Source: Lujinxingiaceae bacterium (GTDB lineage Bacteria > Myxococcota_A > Bradymonadia > Bradymonadales > Bradymonadaceae). Taken from it: a stretch of 64,000 nucleotides of DNA. The notes beneath the pieces were generated by a model. It worked only from the letters and a program-made list of their open reading frames with translations, did no database searches and was not told the DNA's origin. Below are positions 45,902-54,190 of the stretch, in pieces (position 1 is the stretch's first letter; each line of letters begins with the position of its first letter). Both the position numbers and the translations under genes were made by a program. Location of the stretch: assembly GCA_013697635.1 (NCBI GenBank), contig JACCWM010000058.1:80617-144616 (forward strand). The letters are read 5' to 3'.

Positions 45902-47989
45902 CTATTCGGCTGCAGCGTCGGTGCCCATGGCGATCACAGCGGGCTTTTCGACGAGGTTTGCGGCAATAATCTCGGCCAAATCGAGCAGGATCACGGCTTC
46001 GGCGCCGCGATTTTTGAGGCCGTCGTCGAACATGGTCAAGCAAAACGGGCAGTTCACAGCGATCGCATCGGGGCTGGTGGAGAGCGCCTGATCGGTGCGC
46101 TCGATGTTGACGCGCTTGCCCTCGGTCTCCTCCATCCACATGCGACCGCCGCCGGCGCCGCAGCAAAAGCTCTGCTTTTTGTTGAGGTCCATCTCCTGGA
46201 TCTGCAAGCCGGGAACGGCACCCAGCACCTCGCGCGGGTTCTCGTAAGAGTTGTCCCAGCGGCCAATATAGCAAGAGTCATGGTAGGTGACTTTCATCGC
46301 CGCCGAGGCTTGCACCTGGATGCGATTGGTCTTGAGCAGATCGTTGAGAAACGAGGTGTGGTGGATGACCTCGTAGTTGCCACCGAGCTGTGGATACTCC
46401 TTGCCAATGGTGTGGAAGCAATGCGGGCAGGTCGTGACGATCTTGGTCACGCCGTAGGTGTTGAGCGTCTCGATGTTCTGGGTGGCGAGCATCCAGTACA
46501 GGTACTCGTTGCCGATGCGCCGGGCGGGGTCACCGGTGCAGCCTTCTTCGGGGCCGAGGATCGCAAAGGAGATGTCGGCCGCCTTGAGGATCTTGGCAAA
46601 GGACTGCGTGACCTTTTTCTGGCGGTCGTCGAAGCTGCCCGCGCAGCCGACAAAGAACAAGTACTCCGGCGCGCTGGCAAGCTCGCTCAACAGCGGGATG
46701 TCCAGACCCTCGGCCCAATCGGCGCGATACGACGACGAGAGGCCCCAGGGGTTGGAGTTGTTCTCCATATTGCGGAAGGTGCGCGCGACTTCGGCCGGAA
46801 AGTCCGCCTCGTTGAGCGCAAGGTAGCGGCGCATGTCGATGATCGTGTCGACGTGCTCGATGAACACCGGACAGTTCGCCACGCAGGCCCCGCAGGTCGT
46901 GCAGGCCCACAACTCCTCGCGCGAGATGATTCCGCCGGCAAGCGGGGGATAGTTGTCGGCGGCCTCGGCATTCTTGTTGCGAATGACCTCGGTGCCCTTT
47001 TCGCGCAGATGATCCTTGATGTTGTGGATGATCATCATCGGATTGAGCGCCTTGCCCGTGTTGTAGGCCGGGCAGTAGTGCTCGCAGCGACCGCACTCGG
47101 TGCAGGCATAGGTGTCGAGCAGCTGCTTCCAGCTCAGATCCTCGACCTTACCCACGCCGTAGCTCTCGATGCTCTCGTCTTCCATGTCAATGGGATAGAG
47201 CGCGCCGCTGGGCTCGAGCTTGCGAAAGAAGATGTTGGGAATCGCGCCGACCAGATGCAAATGCTTACCAATCGGGATGTAGTTGGCAAAGCCGACGACG
47301 ATGCCGATGTGAATCCAGTAGGAGACGTGGTGGATCCAGAACATGCCCTCGCTCTGTGGAGAGGCCCCCAGCGAGCGCAAGATGTTCGCAGTAAACAGTG
47401 CGGCCGGCGTCCAGGCCGGATCGTGGCCTGGCGTGGTCATAAAGGCCAACTCGGCGCCGTGGGCGACGAACTTCGAGACCATCAGGCCGGCGATCAGTGA
47501 GATGATCACGATCGCATCAAAGGAGTTGACCACGTGCTTGGGGCGAATCACGTAGCGGCGAAACGCCGCGATGCTCACGGCGATGAGCACGAGCACGCCG
47601 AAGATGTCTTGCAAGAAGAGCAAAAAGTTGTAGACGGGCCGCCCGATATAGGCGCTGAAATGAAAGTCCCAGACAAAAGCGCGCACCAGGTACTCCATCG
47701 TCTCGAGTTGCAAGACGATAAAGCCCCAGAAGATAAACAGGTGCAGGATGCCGGCCGGCTCGGCGATCACGCGGGCCTGGCCCACAACGTTGACCAGCAC
47801 GCCCTTGAGGCGCATGGAAATATCGCTCGTCTTGAGATCGCCCTTGCCCCAGGCTACGTAGCGAAGCAGCCAATAGACCGAGCGAGCGGCCAGGGCAAAG
47901 CCTGCCAGGGCAGCGAGCCCCAGCACGAATCGCAACACGAGATGTCCGTCACTGAGCTCGAGGAAACTGTCCACGGTGTATCTCTCCAC
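45902..47989 (-). CDS. Membrane-bound Fe-S oxidoreductase (HdrD/GlpC-like) with a cytochrome-b-like N-terminus
   Basis: 695 residues. About five or six transmembrane helices occupy residues 1-250, including LHLFIFWGFIVLQLETMEYL, a nitrate-reductase-gamma-like membrane part with His residues that could bind heme. Two ferredoxin clusters follow: ACTECGRCEHYCP and ACTTCGACVANCP, each ready for [4Fe-4S]. Two CCG-type domains close the protein: VGCAGSFDD with TTCPHCFHT, and SCYIGRWDN with FCCGAGGGRMW and NCPFCLTMF. Such proteins pass electrons between a flavoprotein (e.g. ETF) or thiol donor and membrane quinone. The start is GTG. Its own terminator follows. Confidence 0.92.
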   Translation of the reverse strand: MERYTVDSFLELSDGHLVLRFVLGLAALAGFALAARSVYWLLRYVAWGKGDLKTSDISMRLKGVLVNVVGQARVIAEPAGILHLFIFWGFIVLQLETMEYLVRAFVWDFHFSAYIGRPVYNFLLFLQDIFGVLVLIAVSIAAFRRYVIRPKHVVNSFDAIVIISLIAGLMVSKFVAHGAELAFMTTPGHDPAWTPAALFTANILRSLGASPQSEGMFWIHHVSYWIHIGIVVGFANYIPIGKHLHLVGAIPNIFFRKLEPSGALYPIDMEDESIESYGVGKVEDLSWKQLLDTYACTECGRCEHYCPAYNTGKALNPMMIIHNIKDHLREKGTEVIRNKNAEAADNYPPLAGGIISREELWACTTCGACVANCPVFIEHVDTIIDMRRYLALNEADFPAEVARTFRNMENNSNPWGLSSSYRADWAEGLDIPLLSELASAPEYLFFVGCAGSFDDRQKKVTQSFAKILKAADISFAILGPEEGCTGDPARRIGNEYLYWMLATQNIETLNTYGVTKIVTTCPHCFHTIGKEYPQLGGNYEVIHHTSFLNDLLKTNRIQVQASAAMKVTYHDSCYIGRWDNSYENPREVLGAVPGLQIQEMDLNKKQSFCCGAGGGRMWMEETEGKRVNIERTDQALSTSPDAIAVNCPFCLTMFDDGLKNRGAEAVILLDLAEIIAANLVEKPAVIAMGTDAAAE

Positions 47990-48363
47990 GAAATAGAGCA
48001 GCGAGCCGGTCCCATCGTGCTTGGTTGGGGCAGGCTCGGTTCGATTTGCCTTGCGGATGTCATGGCGCGCTGCTTGGCGGTCAAGCAGGCGGTCAAGCGC
48101 TCCTTACATAGCCGACTCGCGTACAAACGACAACCTTGCGCGGGCGGGCCGGGGGCGAAGCGGCGACTTCATTAATCACCGGGCCGGGTGTTTGTCCACT
48201 CCGGCGATCAATTTTGCAGCGCGCAAAGGGCGTGGCAGACTGCGCTTGGTCGAAAAACAGATCGACGCCCGTTAGGGTTGGCGCTAGAGTGGTCGCGCCC
48301 GGGCACGCGATCCAACCCGAACAATCCAGTGAAACTTGAGCAGAGCAAAGCGGAGTACACGCC
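47990..48363. other. Divergent intergenic region between the Fe-S oxidoreductase and Hsp70 genes
   Basis: 374 bases. A direct repeat GGCGGTCAAGC occurs at 48076-48086 and 48088-48098, one turn apart, and could be a regulator site. A possible Hsp70 promoter is listed separately. No CIRCE element and no tRNA or further gene was seen. Confidence 0.45.
48262..48290 (+). promoter_or_regulatory. Possible promoter of the Hsp70 gene
   Basis: TCGACG and TAGAGT are 17 bases apart; the -10 lies in GCGCTAGAGTGG, the same GCTAGAGTGG 10-mer found at the paralogue A promoter. The -35 is poor, so this is tentative. Confidence 0.4.
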
Positions 48364-50061
48364 ATGGCGGAGATTGTCGTCGGTATCGACCTTGGGACCT
48401 CAAACTCCGTCATTGCGGTGATGCTCGAGGGCCAGGCGATTGTCATCCCTGATGCGCGCGGCCGGCGCGTGCATCCCTCGATTGTCAATTTCATGGAGGA
48501 CGGGCGTACCGTCATTGGAAACGACGCCAAACCCTACCGCCTGAGCGATCCGGCCCACACGGTGTTCTCGGCCAAGCGCTTGATCGGGCGGCCCTTTGAC
48601 AGCCCTGAGCTCAAGTTGCTCATGGGCTCGTTTCCCTACCGAATCATTCCATCATCGGACGGCGCCCCACGCATTCAGATCCACCAACAGCAGCACCCGC
48701 CCGAGGGCGTCGGTGCGCGCATTCTCTTCTATCTCAAAGATCTGGCCCAAAAATATTTGGGCCAGGATGTCAGCAAGGCGGTCATCACCGTGCCGGCCAA
48801 CTTCGACGAGGGTCAGCGTCGCGCCACCAAGCGCGCCGGCGAGCTTGCCGGCCTCGAGGTCTTGCGCCTGGTCAATGAGCCCACCGCCGCCGCGCTAGCC
48901 TATGGCTACGGCCACAATCGGCGCGAGCGCGTCGCGATCTACGATTTTGGCGGCGGCACCTTTGACATCACGCTGCTCGATTTGCGCGGCAATGTCTTCG
49001 AAGTGCTCTCGACGGCCGGCAACAGCTATCTGGGCGGCGACGACTTCGATTACCGCATGGTGAGCGCGGTGCTCAACGCCTTCGAGCGCCAGCATGGCTA
49101 CGATCTGAGCGGCGACGATCTCGTGCGCCAGCGCTTGCGGGTGATCTCGGAGGATTTGAAGCATCAGCTCACCGAGCGTGACTCGGTAACGGTTCGCATC
49201 ACCGAGTATATTCCAGGTACGGTCACCGAGCTGGAGCTCGAGTTTACGCTCACCCGCGAACAGTTCAACAAGCGCTGCATGGACATCGTCGAGCAGAGCC
49301 TGTCGACCTGCGAGGACGCGCTGCGCGTGGCCGGCATGCAGCGCGCCGAGATCGACCATCTCGTGCTCGTGGGCGGCACCACGCGGGTGCCGCTGGTGCA
49401 GCGGCGTGTGCGTGAGTTCTTCAACCGAGAGCCGGTCATGGGAGTCAACCCCGACGAGGTCGTCGCCATCGGTGCGGCGATCTTTGGCGCCTCGCTCGTC
49501 GAGCAAGATCAGGCCCCCGAGCCCTCGCCGTTCTCCGGGCGCACCCAGGTGAACGCGGAAACGGGTTTTGAGAACTTCGAGGACGGCGACGAGGAATGGC
49601 TCGAAGACCTCCAGGACGATGAAGACGATACCCAGCGACACCGCCCGCCCGCGATGTCGGCCCCTTTGCTCATCGACGTCACCCCCCACGCGCTGGGTGT
49701 GGCCACCGTGGGCGGCGTCATGGACATCATCATCGAGCGAAACGGCCAGCTGCCGCTCGAGCGCACACGCTATTTCTCGACGTCGCGCGATGACCAGACC
49801 CGCGTCGTGCTGCCGATCTACTCGGGCAACAGCCGTCGCATCGAGGACAATCAGCCCCTGGGCATGCTCGAGCTCACCGACATTCCACCGGGCCCGCGCG
49901 AGGACGTACAGATCGAGGTGACCTTCGAGGTCGACACCAACGGCATGCTCAGTGTGCGCGCCACGGATCTGCGCACCGGCCTCAACCAGTTCGTGCAACT
50001 CTCGATTCAGGGTGACTCCAACGTCATGGAATACGACGCCTCGAATCTGTTGCTATCCTGA
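48364..50061 (+). CDS. Hsp70/DnaK-family protein with an acidic insert and no lid
   Basis: 565 residues against about 640 for DnaK. The nucleotide-binding domain (1-375) is intact: GIDLGTSNSVIAVMLEG, VITVPANFDEGQRRATK, IYDFGGGTFDITLL and LVGGTTRVPLVQ. About 380-437 is an extra strongly acidic linker (GDEEWLEDLQDDEDD) between the two domains. The substrate-binding beta domain is present (LLIDVTPHALGVATVGGVMD, GMLELTDIPPGPREDV). The helical lid and the C-terminal tail are absent, so substrate release should be fast. It is not next to grpE or dnaJ. This is probably a specialised Hsp70 beside a canonical DnaK elsewhere. Confidence 0.9.
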   Translation: MAEIVVGIDLGTSNSVIAVMLEGQAIVIPDARGRRVHPSIVNFMEDGRTVIGNDAKPYRLSDPAHTVFSAKRLIGRPFDSPELKLLMGSFPYRIIPSSDGAPRIQIHQQQHPPEGVGARILFYLKDLAQKYLGQDVSKAVITVPANFDEGQRRATKRAGELAGLEVLRLVNEPTAAALAYGYGHNRRERVAIYDFGGGTFDITLLDLRGNVFEVLSTAGNSYLGGDDFDYRMVSAVLNAFERQHGYDLSGDDLVRQRLRVISEDLKHQLTERDSVTVRITEYIPGTVTELELEFTLTREQFNKRCMDIVEQSLSTCEDALRVAGMQRAEIDHLVLVGGTTRVPLVQRRVREFFNREPVMGVNPDEVVAIGAAIFGASLVEQDQAPEPSPFSGRTQVNAETGFENFEDGDEEWLEDLQDDEDDTQRHRPPAMSAPLLIDVTPHALGVATVGGVMDIIIERNGQLPLERTRYFSTSRDDQTRVVLPIYSGNSRRIEDNQPLGMLELTDIPPGPREDVQIEVTFEVDTNGMLSVRATDLRTGLNQFVQLSIQGDSNVMEYDASNLLLS

Positions 50062-50112
50062 GCAGCCGCGGCCAGCTTCCGCGGTTCATTCAAACTTTTG
50101 CAAGGCATTGGC

Positions 50113-50820
50113 ATGAAACGCATCATGATCGCTTTGATCCTTCTCAGCGTCGGCGCCGCCGGCTTTAATCTTGGCTGCAAGGCCGACGAATTCGCCGACG
50201 CGCCCAGCGTCAAGGCGCCGCCCTCGGATTCCAAGGCCGGGCCGCTCGCTCCAGGCCAGGGCCTGCCGCCCAATCATCCGCCCATTGGCGATGCCCAGAG
50301 CGATCGCGTGGGCATACCGTCGGCCGGTTCGGCCGCCGGCGCGCCCGATCGCGATCCGGCCAACTATGGCAAGAGCGGCCCGATCCTGTGGCAGGCACCG
50401 TCGGGCTGGCTCGCCGTCGCGCCGGGCAACGAGATGCGCCTTGGCCAGTACAACGTGCCCGGGCCCGATGGCGAGGAGCCCGGCGAGCTGACGATCTTCT
50501 ACTTTGGCCCCGGCGGCGGCGGTGGCGTCGACGCCAACCTCGAGCGCTGGGCCGCCCAACTCAGCGGCGGCGAGCCGGCAAAGCGTGATACGCGCACGGT
50601 CAACGCGATGGTCGTGCACACCGTGGACGCCTCGGGCAAATTCGACGCCGGCATGGCCATGGGCGGCGGCGCTCCCAAGGACAACCAGCGCGTGCTCGGT
50701 GCGATCGCCGAGACCAGCGCCGGGCTGTACTTCTTCAAGCTTGTCGGCCCGATCGCCACGCTCGAGCAAAACGAAGAGGCCTTTGAGCAGTTCGTCGCGA
50801 GCTTTCGCGCCGGAGGCTGA
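50113..50820 (+). CDS. Lipoprotein of unknown function
   Basis: 235 residues. The signal MKRIMIALILLSVGAAGFNL ends in LGC (Cys22). A Pro/Ser/Ala-rich linker (about 30-80) leads to a compact domain: SGPILWQAPSGWLAVAPGNE, ELTIFYFGPGGGGGVDANLE and FDAGMAMGGGAP. The WQAPSGW and TIFYFGPGGGG pattern recalls small periplasmic domains that I cannot name with confidence. ATG 50113 has AAGG upstream; the TTG at 50098 is less likely. It is 51 bases after the Hsp70 gene and 8 bases before tatD, so it may be co-transcribed with both. Confidence 0.75.
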   Translation: MKRIMIALILLSVGAAGFNLGCKADEFADAPSVKAPPSDSKAGPLAPGQGLPPNHPPIGDAQSDRVGIPSAGSAAGAPDRDPANYGKSGPILWQAPSGWLAVAPGNEMRLGQYNVPGPDGEEPGELTIFYFGPGGGGGVDANLERWAAQLSGGEPAKRDTRTVNAMVVHTVDASGKFDAGMAMGGGAPKDNQRVLGAIAETSAGLYFFKLVGPIATLEQNEEAFEQFVASFRAGG

Positions 50821-50828
50821 AAAAGACC

Positions 50829-51629
50829 ATGTTTGACGCCCACTGCCATCTCGACTTCGAGGCGTTTGACGCCGATCGCGACGCGGTCCTCTTGGACGCC
50901 CAGAGCGTTGGCATGAGCGGGCTGATCATCGCCGGCTACGACCGCGAGCGCCGCGCGCTTGCCAGATCGCTGGCCGAGCGGGCGGGCATCTGGGCCACGG
51001 CCGGGCTGCACCCCTGGGCGCTTTTGGGCAAAGACGACGCCTGGCTCGAGCGCGAACTCGAGGCGCTTCATGGCGATTTGCTCGCCGGCGGCTTTTGTGG
51101 GCTGGGCGAGCTCGGCCTTGATTTCTATCGCGCGACCGAGCCGGCCGATCGGGCCTTTCAGCAAAAGGCCTTTGTCGGCCAGTTGGCGATCGCGCGCGAG
51201 CTCGATCTGCCGCTGGTGATCCATGCGGTCAAATGCCACAACTCGCTCTATGAGATCTTGCGCCAAGAGGGCGTGCCAAAGTCCGGTGGTATGATGCACG
51301 GCTACAGCGGCTCGGCGCGCCAGATCGGCAACTTTTTGATGCTCAACTTGGACATCTCGATTGGCACGCCCGCCACCTATCCCGATGCGCACAAGCTTCG
51401 CGATGTGATTTTGGCGACGCCTGGCGATCGCCTGCTCGTCGAGACCGACGCCCCGGACCGCGCGCCCCACCCGGATCGACACCTTCGAAATACTCCGGCG
51501 CTGCTCGCGCTTGTTATCGCTGCCGTGGCCAAGGCTCGTGGCTGCAAGCCCGATGAGATCGCGCGACAATGCGAGCGAAACACGCGCCGACGCTTTCAAC
51601 TCGGCGACGAACGGCTGAGCGTCGCTTAG
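50829..51629 (+). CDS. TatD-family metal-dependent hydrolase
   Basis: 266 residues. Metal ligands appear as FDAHCHLDFEAF, GLGELGLDFYR (Glu), VIHAVKCHN and the final Asp in LLVETDAPDRAPH. The ATAGLHPWALLG block is typical. TatD enzymes act as 3'-5' exonucleases or deoxyribonucleases in DNA and peroxide-damage repair. The gene starts 8 bases after the lipoprotein stop. Some spacing differs from E. coli TatD (KCHNSLYEILR), so an amidohydrolase with another substrate cannot be excluded. Confidence 0.88.
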   Translation: MFDAHCHLDFEAFDADRDAVLLDAQSVGMSGLIIAGYDRERRALARSLAERAGIWATAGLHPWALLGKDDAWLERELEALHGDLLAGGFCGLGELGLDFYRATEPADRAFQQKAFVGQLAIARELDLPLVIHAVKCHNSLYEILRQEGVPKSGGMMHGYSGSARQIGNFLMLNLDISIGTPATYPDAHKLRDVILATPGDRLLVETDAPDRAPHPDRHLRNTPALLALVIAAVAKARGCKPDEIARQCERNTRRRFQLGDERLSVA

Positions 51630-51712
51630 CACGATTGCAATTAGCGTGGGGATTTCCTATAGGTTCTGGGCGTTTGCGAGCCCCCAATTGACGTTGTTCG
51701 AGGAAGAAGTCC

Positions 51713-52633
51713 ATGAGTAGCCAATCCGATCTGAGCATGCCCCCCCAACCGAGCGCGCCCGTTGTCTGCGGCGCCCTCGTGAGTGAGAACAATCGGCCCG
51801 ACGACGCCGGTACAATCGTCTTCGAGGGGCGCGAGATGAAGGAGTGGAGCCTGCATCGGCGCTGGGACAGGGCAGGGCGCCTGCTGGGCGAGCAGGCCAT
51901 GCACACGCTCTACGGTGCCCATGTGGTGATCTTCGGCCTGGGCGGCGTGGGCAGCTTCACCGCCGAGAGCCTGGCCAGAACCGGCATCGGACGGCTCACG
52001 CTGGTCGACTTTGACCGCGTCTGCGGCACCAACGTCAACCGCCAGTTGCACGCCATGAAGGGCACCTTTGGCAAGTTCAAGGCCGACTTGATGGCCGAGC
52101 GCTGCAGCCTTATCAACCCCGAGGGAACGATCATCGGACGTAGGGCGTTCTACCACGCCGAAACGAGCGACGACTTGTTCTCGGACGCACCAGACTTCGT
52201 GGTGGACGCGATTGACAACGTCACGGCGAAGGTCCACCTGCTCAAGAGTTGTTTGGAGCGAAACATACCGGTGGTGTCGAGCATGGGGGCGGCGGGCAAG
52301 TTGGATCCGACCAAGATTCAACTCGCCGATTTGAGCGCCACGCACAACGATCCGCTCGCGCGCGCGGTGCGCAAGATCATGCGCAGCCAGGGCGCGATCG
52401 GCAGCGACGGCCACACCGGGATCCGCTGCGTGTTCAGCCCCGAGGCTCGCCACGAGCCCCAGAGTCTGAGCTACGACGGCACGGCCGGTTTTCGCTGCAT
52501 CTGCCCGACCAAGGAGAACGATTTGCACTCCTGTGAGAGCCGCAACCTGATCGAGGGCACCGTCAGCTATGTGACGGGCGTCTTCGGGATGATGGCTGCC
52601 AGCGTCGTGGTTCGCAGCTTGACCGAGAAGTAA
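51713..52633 (+). CDS. tcdA: tRNA threonylcarbamoyladenosine dehydratase (TcdA/CsdL-like)
   Basis: 306 residues. The E1-like/ThiF fold is shown by the ATP loop HVVIFGLGGVGSFTAESLAR and by LTLVDFDRVCGTNVNRQLHA. FVVDAIDNVTAKVHLL and VVSSMGAAGKLDPTKIQLAD are specific to the TcdA/YgdL group. The enzyme cyclises t6A37 in tRNA to ct6A with ATP. A 50-residue N-terminal extension (SSQSDLSMPPQPS start) precedes the family domain at about residue 40. AGGAAG precedes the ATG. Confidence 0.92.
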   Translation: MSSQSDLSMPPQPSAPVVCGALVSENNRPDDAGTIVFEGREMKEWSLHRRWDRAGRLLGEQAMHTLYGAHVVIFGLGGVGSFTAESLARTGIGRLTLVDFDRVCGTNVNRQLHAMKGTFGKFKADLMAERCSLINPEGTIIGRRAFYHAETSDDLFSDAPDFVVDAIDNVTAKVHLLKSCLERNIPVVSSMGAAGKLDPTKIQLADLSATHNDPLARAVRKIMRSQGAIGSDGHTGIRCVFSPEARHEPQSLSYDGTAGFRCICPTKENDLHSCESRNLIEGTVSYVTGVFGMMAASVVVRSLTEK

Positions 52634-52671
52634 ACGCCCTAAAACCGCTCGAACGCCCCAGGGAAGTAGAC

Positions 52672-54078
52672 ATGCTCAGTGAAGAACGCAAGCACCTCAT
52701 CGAGGAGGCCTGTGGGGTCTTCGGTATCAGCGGCAACTCCGAAGCCGCAAACCTCACCTACCTCGGGCTGCACGCTCTTCAGCATCGTGGCCAGGAGAGT
52801 GCCGGCATCGCCTCACTTGACCACAGCGGCGTCTTGCGCATTCAGCGAAAGATCGGCCTGGTCAGCGAGGGATTTACCGAGGAGGTGATCGAGACCTTGC
52901 CGGGAAACGTGGCAATAGGCCACGTGCGCTACAGCACGACGGGCGAGTCGAGCATCCGAAACGCCCAGCCGATCTACGCCTCGACCAAGTTTGGCCAGAT
53001 TGCCCTTGCCCACAACGGCAACCTGACCAACGCCGAGTTCTTGCGCAAAAAGCTCGAGCAGGAGGGCAGCATCTTTGGCACTTCGACCGACACCGAGGTG
53101 ATCGCCCACCTCGTCGCAAGAAGCCGTGCCAAGGACATACAAGGCGCGCTGATCGAGGCCCTGGCTCAGCTCGAGGGTGCCTACAGCCTGGTGTGCCTGA
53201 CCAAGGACTTCATGGCGGCCGTGCGCGATCCGCGCGGCGTTCGCCCCTTGGTCTGCGGGCGCCTGGGCGAGGCCCGCGTGGTCGCAAGCGAGCAGACCGC
53301 CTTTCAGCTCATCGGCGCGCGTTTTGACCGCGAGATCGCGCCCGGCGAGATGCTTATCGCCCATAAGGACGGCAGCGAGAAGTGGCTCAAACCCTTCAAC
53401 GCACAGCGCCCCACACCCTGTATCTTCGAGCTCGTCTACTTTGCTCGCCCTGACAACGAGGTGTTCGGCCGAAACGTCTACGAGACGCGCAAGCAGATGG
53501 GCCGCATCCTGGCCCAGCAATCGGGCGTCGAGGCCGATCTGGTGATCGCCGTTCCTGACTCGGGCATGCCCGCCTCGCTGGGCTACGCCGAGGAGAGCGG
53601 CATTCGCTTCGAGATTGGCCTGGTGCGAAGCCACTACATCGGGCGCACCTTCATCGAGCCCTCCAACTCGATTCGCCACTTTGGCGTCAAGCTCAAGCTC
53701 GCCCCGGTCAACTCCGTGATCCGCGGCAAGCGCGTGATCGTCGTCGACGACTCGATCGTGCGCGGCACGACGTGCCGCAAGATCATCAAGATGGTGCGCG
53801 AGGCCGGCGCCAAAGAGGTGCACTTTCGCGTCGCCAGCCCGCCCACGACTCACCCCTGCTTCTACGGCATCGACACCCCCGAGCGCAGCCAGCTCATCGC
53901 CTCCTCCCACAGCACCGAAGAGATCCGCAAATACATCACCGCCGACACCCTGGCCTACCTCTCGCTCGACGGCCTGCGACAGGCCGTTCGCGCCGAGGTG
54001 ACCGATGGCGAGTCGAACTTTTGCGATGCCTGCTTCACCGGCCGCTACCCGATCCCGGTGGGGTCGCGCCAGACCTAA
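52672..54078 (+). CDS. purF: Amidophosphoribosyltransferase
   Basis: 468 residues. The N-terminal nucleophile hydrolase begins at Cys14 (ACGVFGISGN) after a 13-residue propeptide to be removed. Further motifs are LHALQHRGQESAGI, GHVRYSTTGESS and FGTSTDTEVIAHLV. The phosphoribosyltransferase domain has the PRPP loop VIVVDDSIVRGTTCRKII and a GIDTPERSQLIA region. It catalyses the first committed step of purine synthesis (PRPP plus glutamine). A [4Fe-4S] cluster of the Bacillus type is likely given CDACFTGRYP near the C-terminus. It may be on the same transcript as tcdA (38-base gap). Confidence 0.97.
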   Translation: MLSEERKHLIEEACGVFGISGNSEAANLTYLGLHALQHRGQESAGIASLDHSGVLRIQRKIGLVSEGFTEEVIETLPGNVAIGHVRYSTTGESSIRNAQPIYASTKFGQIALAHNGNLTNAEFLRKKLEQEGSIFGTSTDTEVIAHLVARSRAKDIQGALIEALAQLEGAYSLVCLTKDFMAAVRDPRGVRPLVCGRLGEARVVASEQTAFQLIGARFDREIAPGEMLIAHKDGSEKWLKPFNAQRPTPCIFELVYFARPDNEVFGRNVYETRKQMGRILAQQSGVEADLVIAVPDSGMPASLGYAEESGIRFEIGLVRSHYIGRTFIEPSNSIRHFGVKLKLAPVNSVIRGKRVIVVDDSIVRGTTCRKIIKMVREAGAKEVHFRVASPPTTHPCFYGIDTPERSQLIASSHSTEEIRKYITADTLAYLSLDGLRQAVRAEVTDGESNFCDACFTGRYPIPVGSRQT

Positions 54079-54190
54079 TCTGGCAGCCGGCAGACAAGGT
54101 CGGGTGCCCTGAGGGCACGACTGTTGGCGTCGTTGCTTTCGATCATGTGCGATGCGCCCAGTTGCTTCGTGTTCGCTTGTTTTGAGGGCC

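Noticed and set aside
44819..47500. 893-codon open frame antisense to glyA and the Fe-S oxidoreductase
   Set aside because: It crosses two well-identified genes and a terminator, and its translation has no family features.
54104..54118. Hairpin GTGCCC-TGA-GGGCAC after purF as a terminator
   Set aside because: Stem of only 6 bp and no T-tract on either strand.
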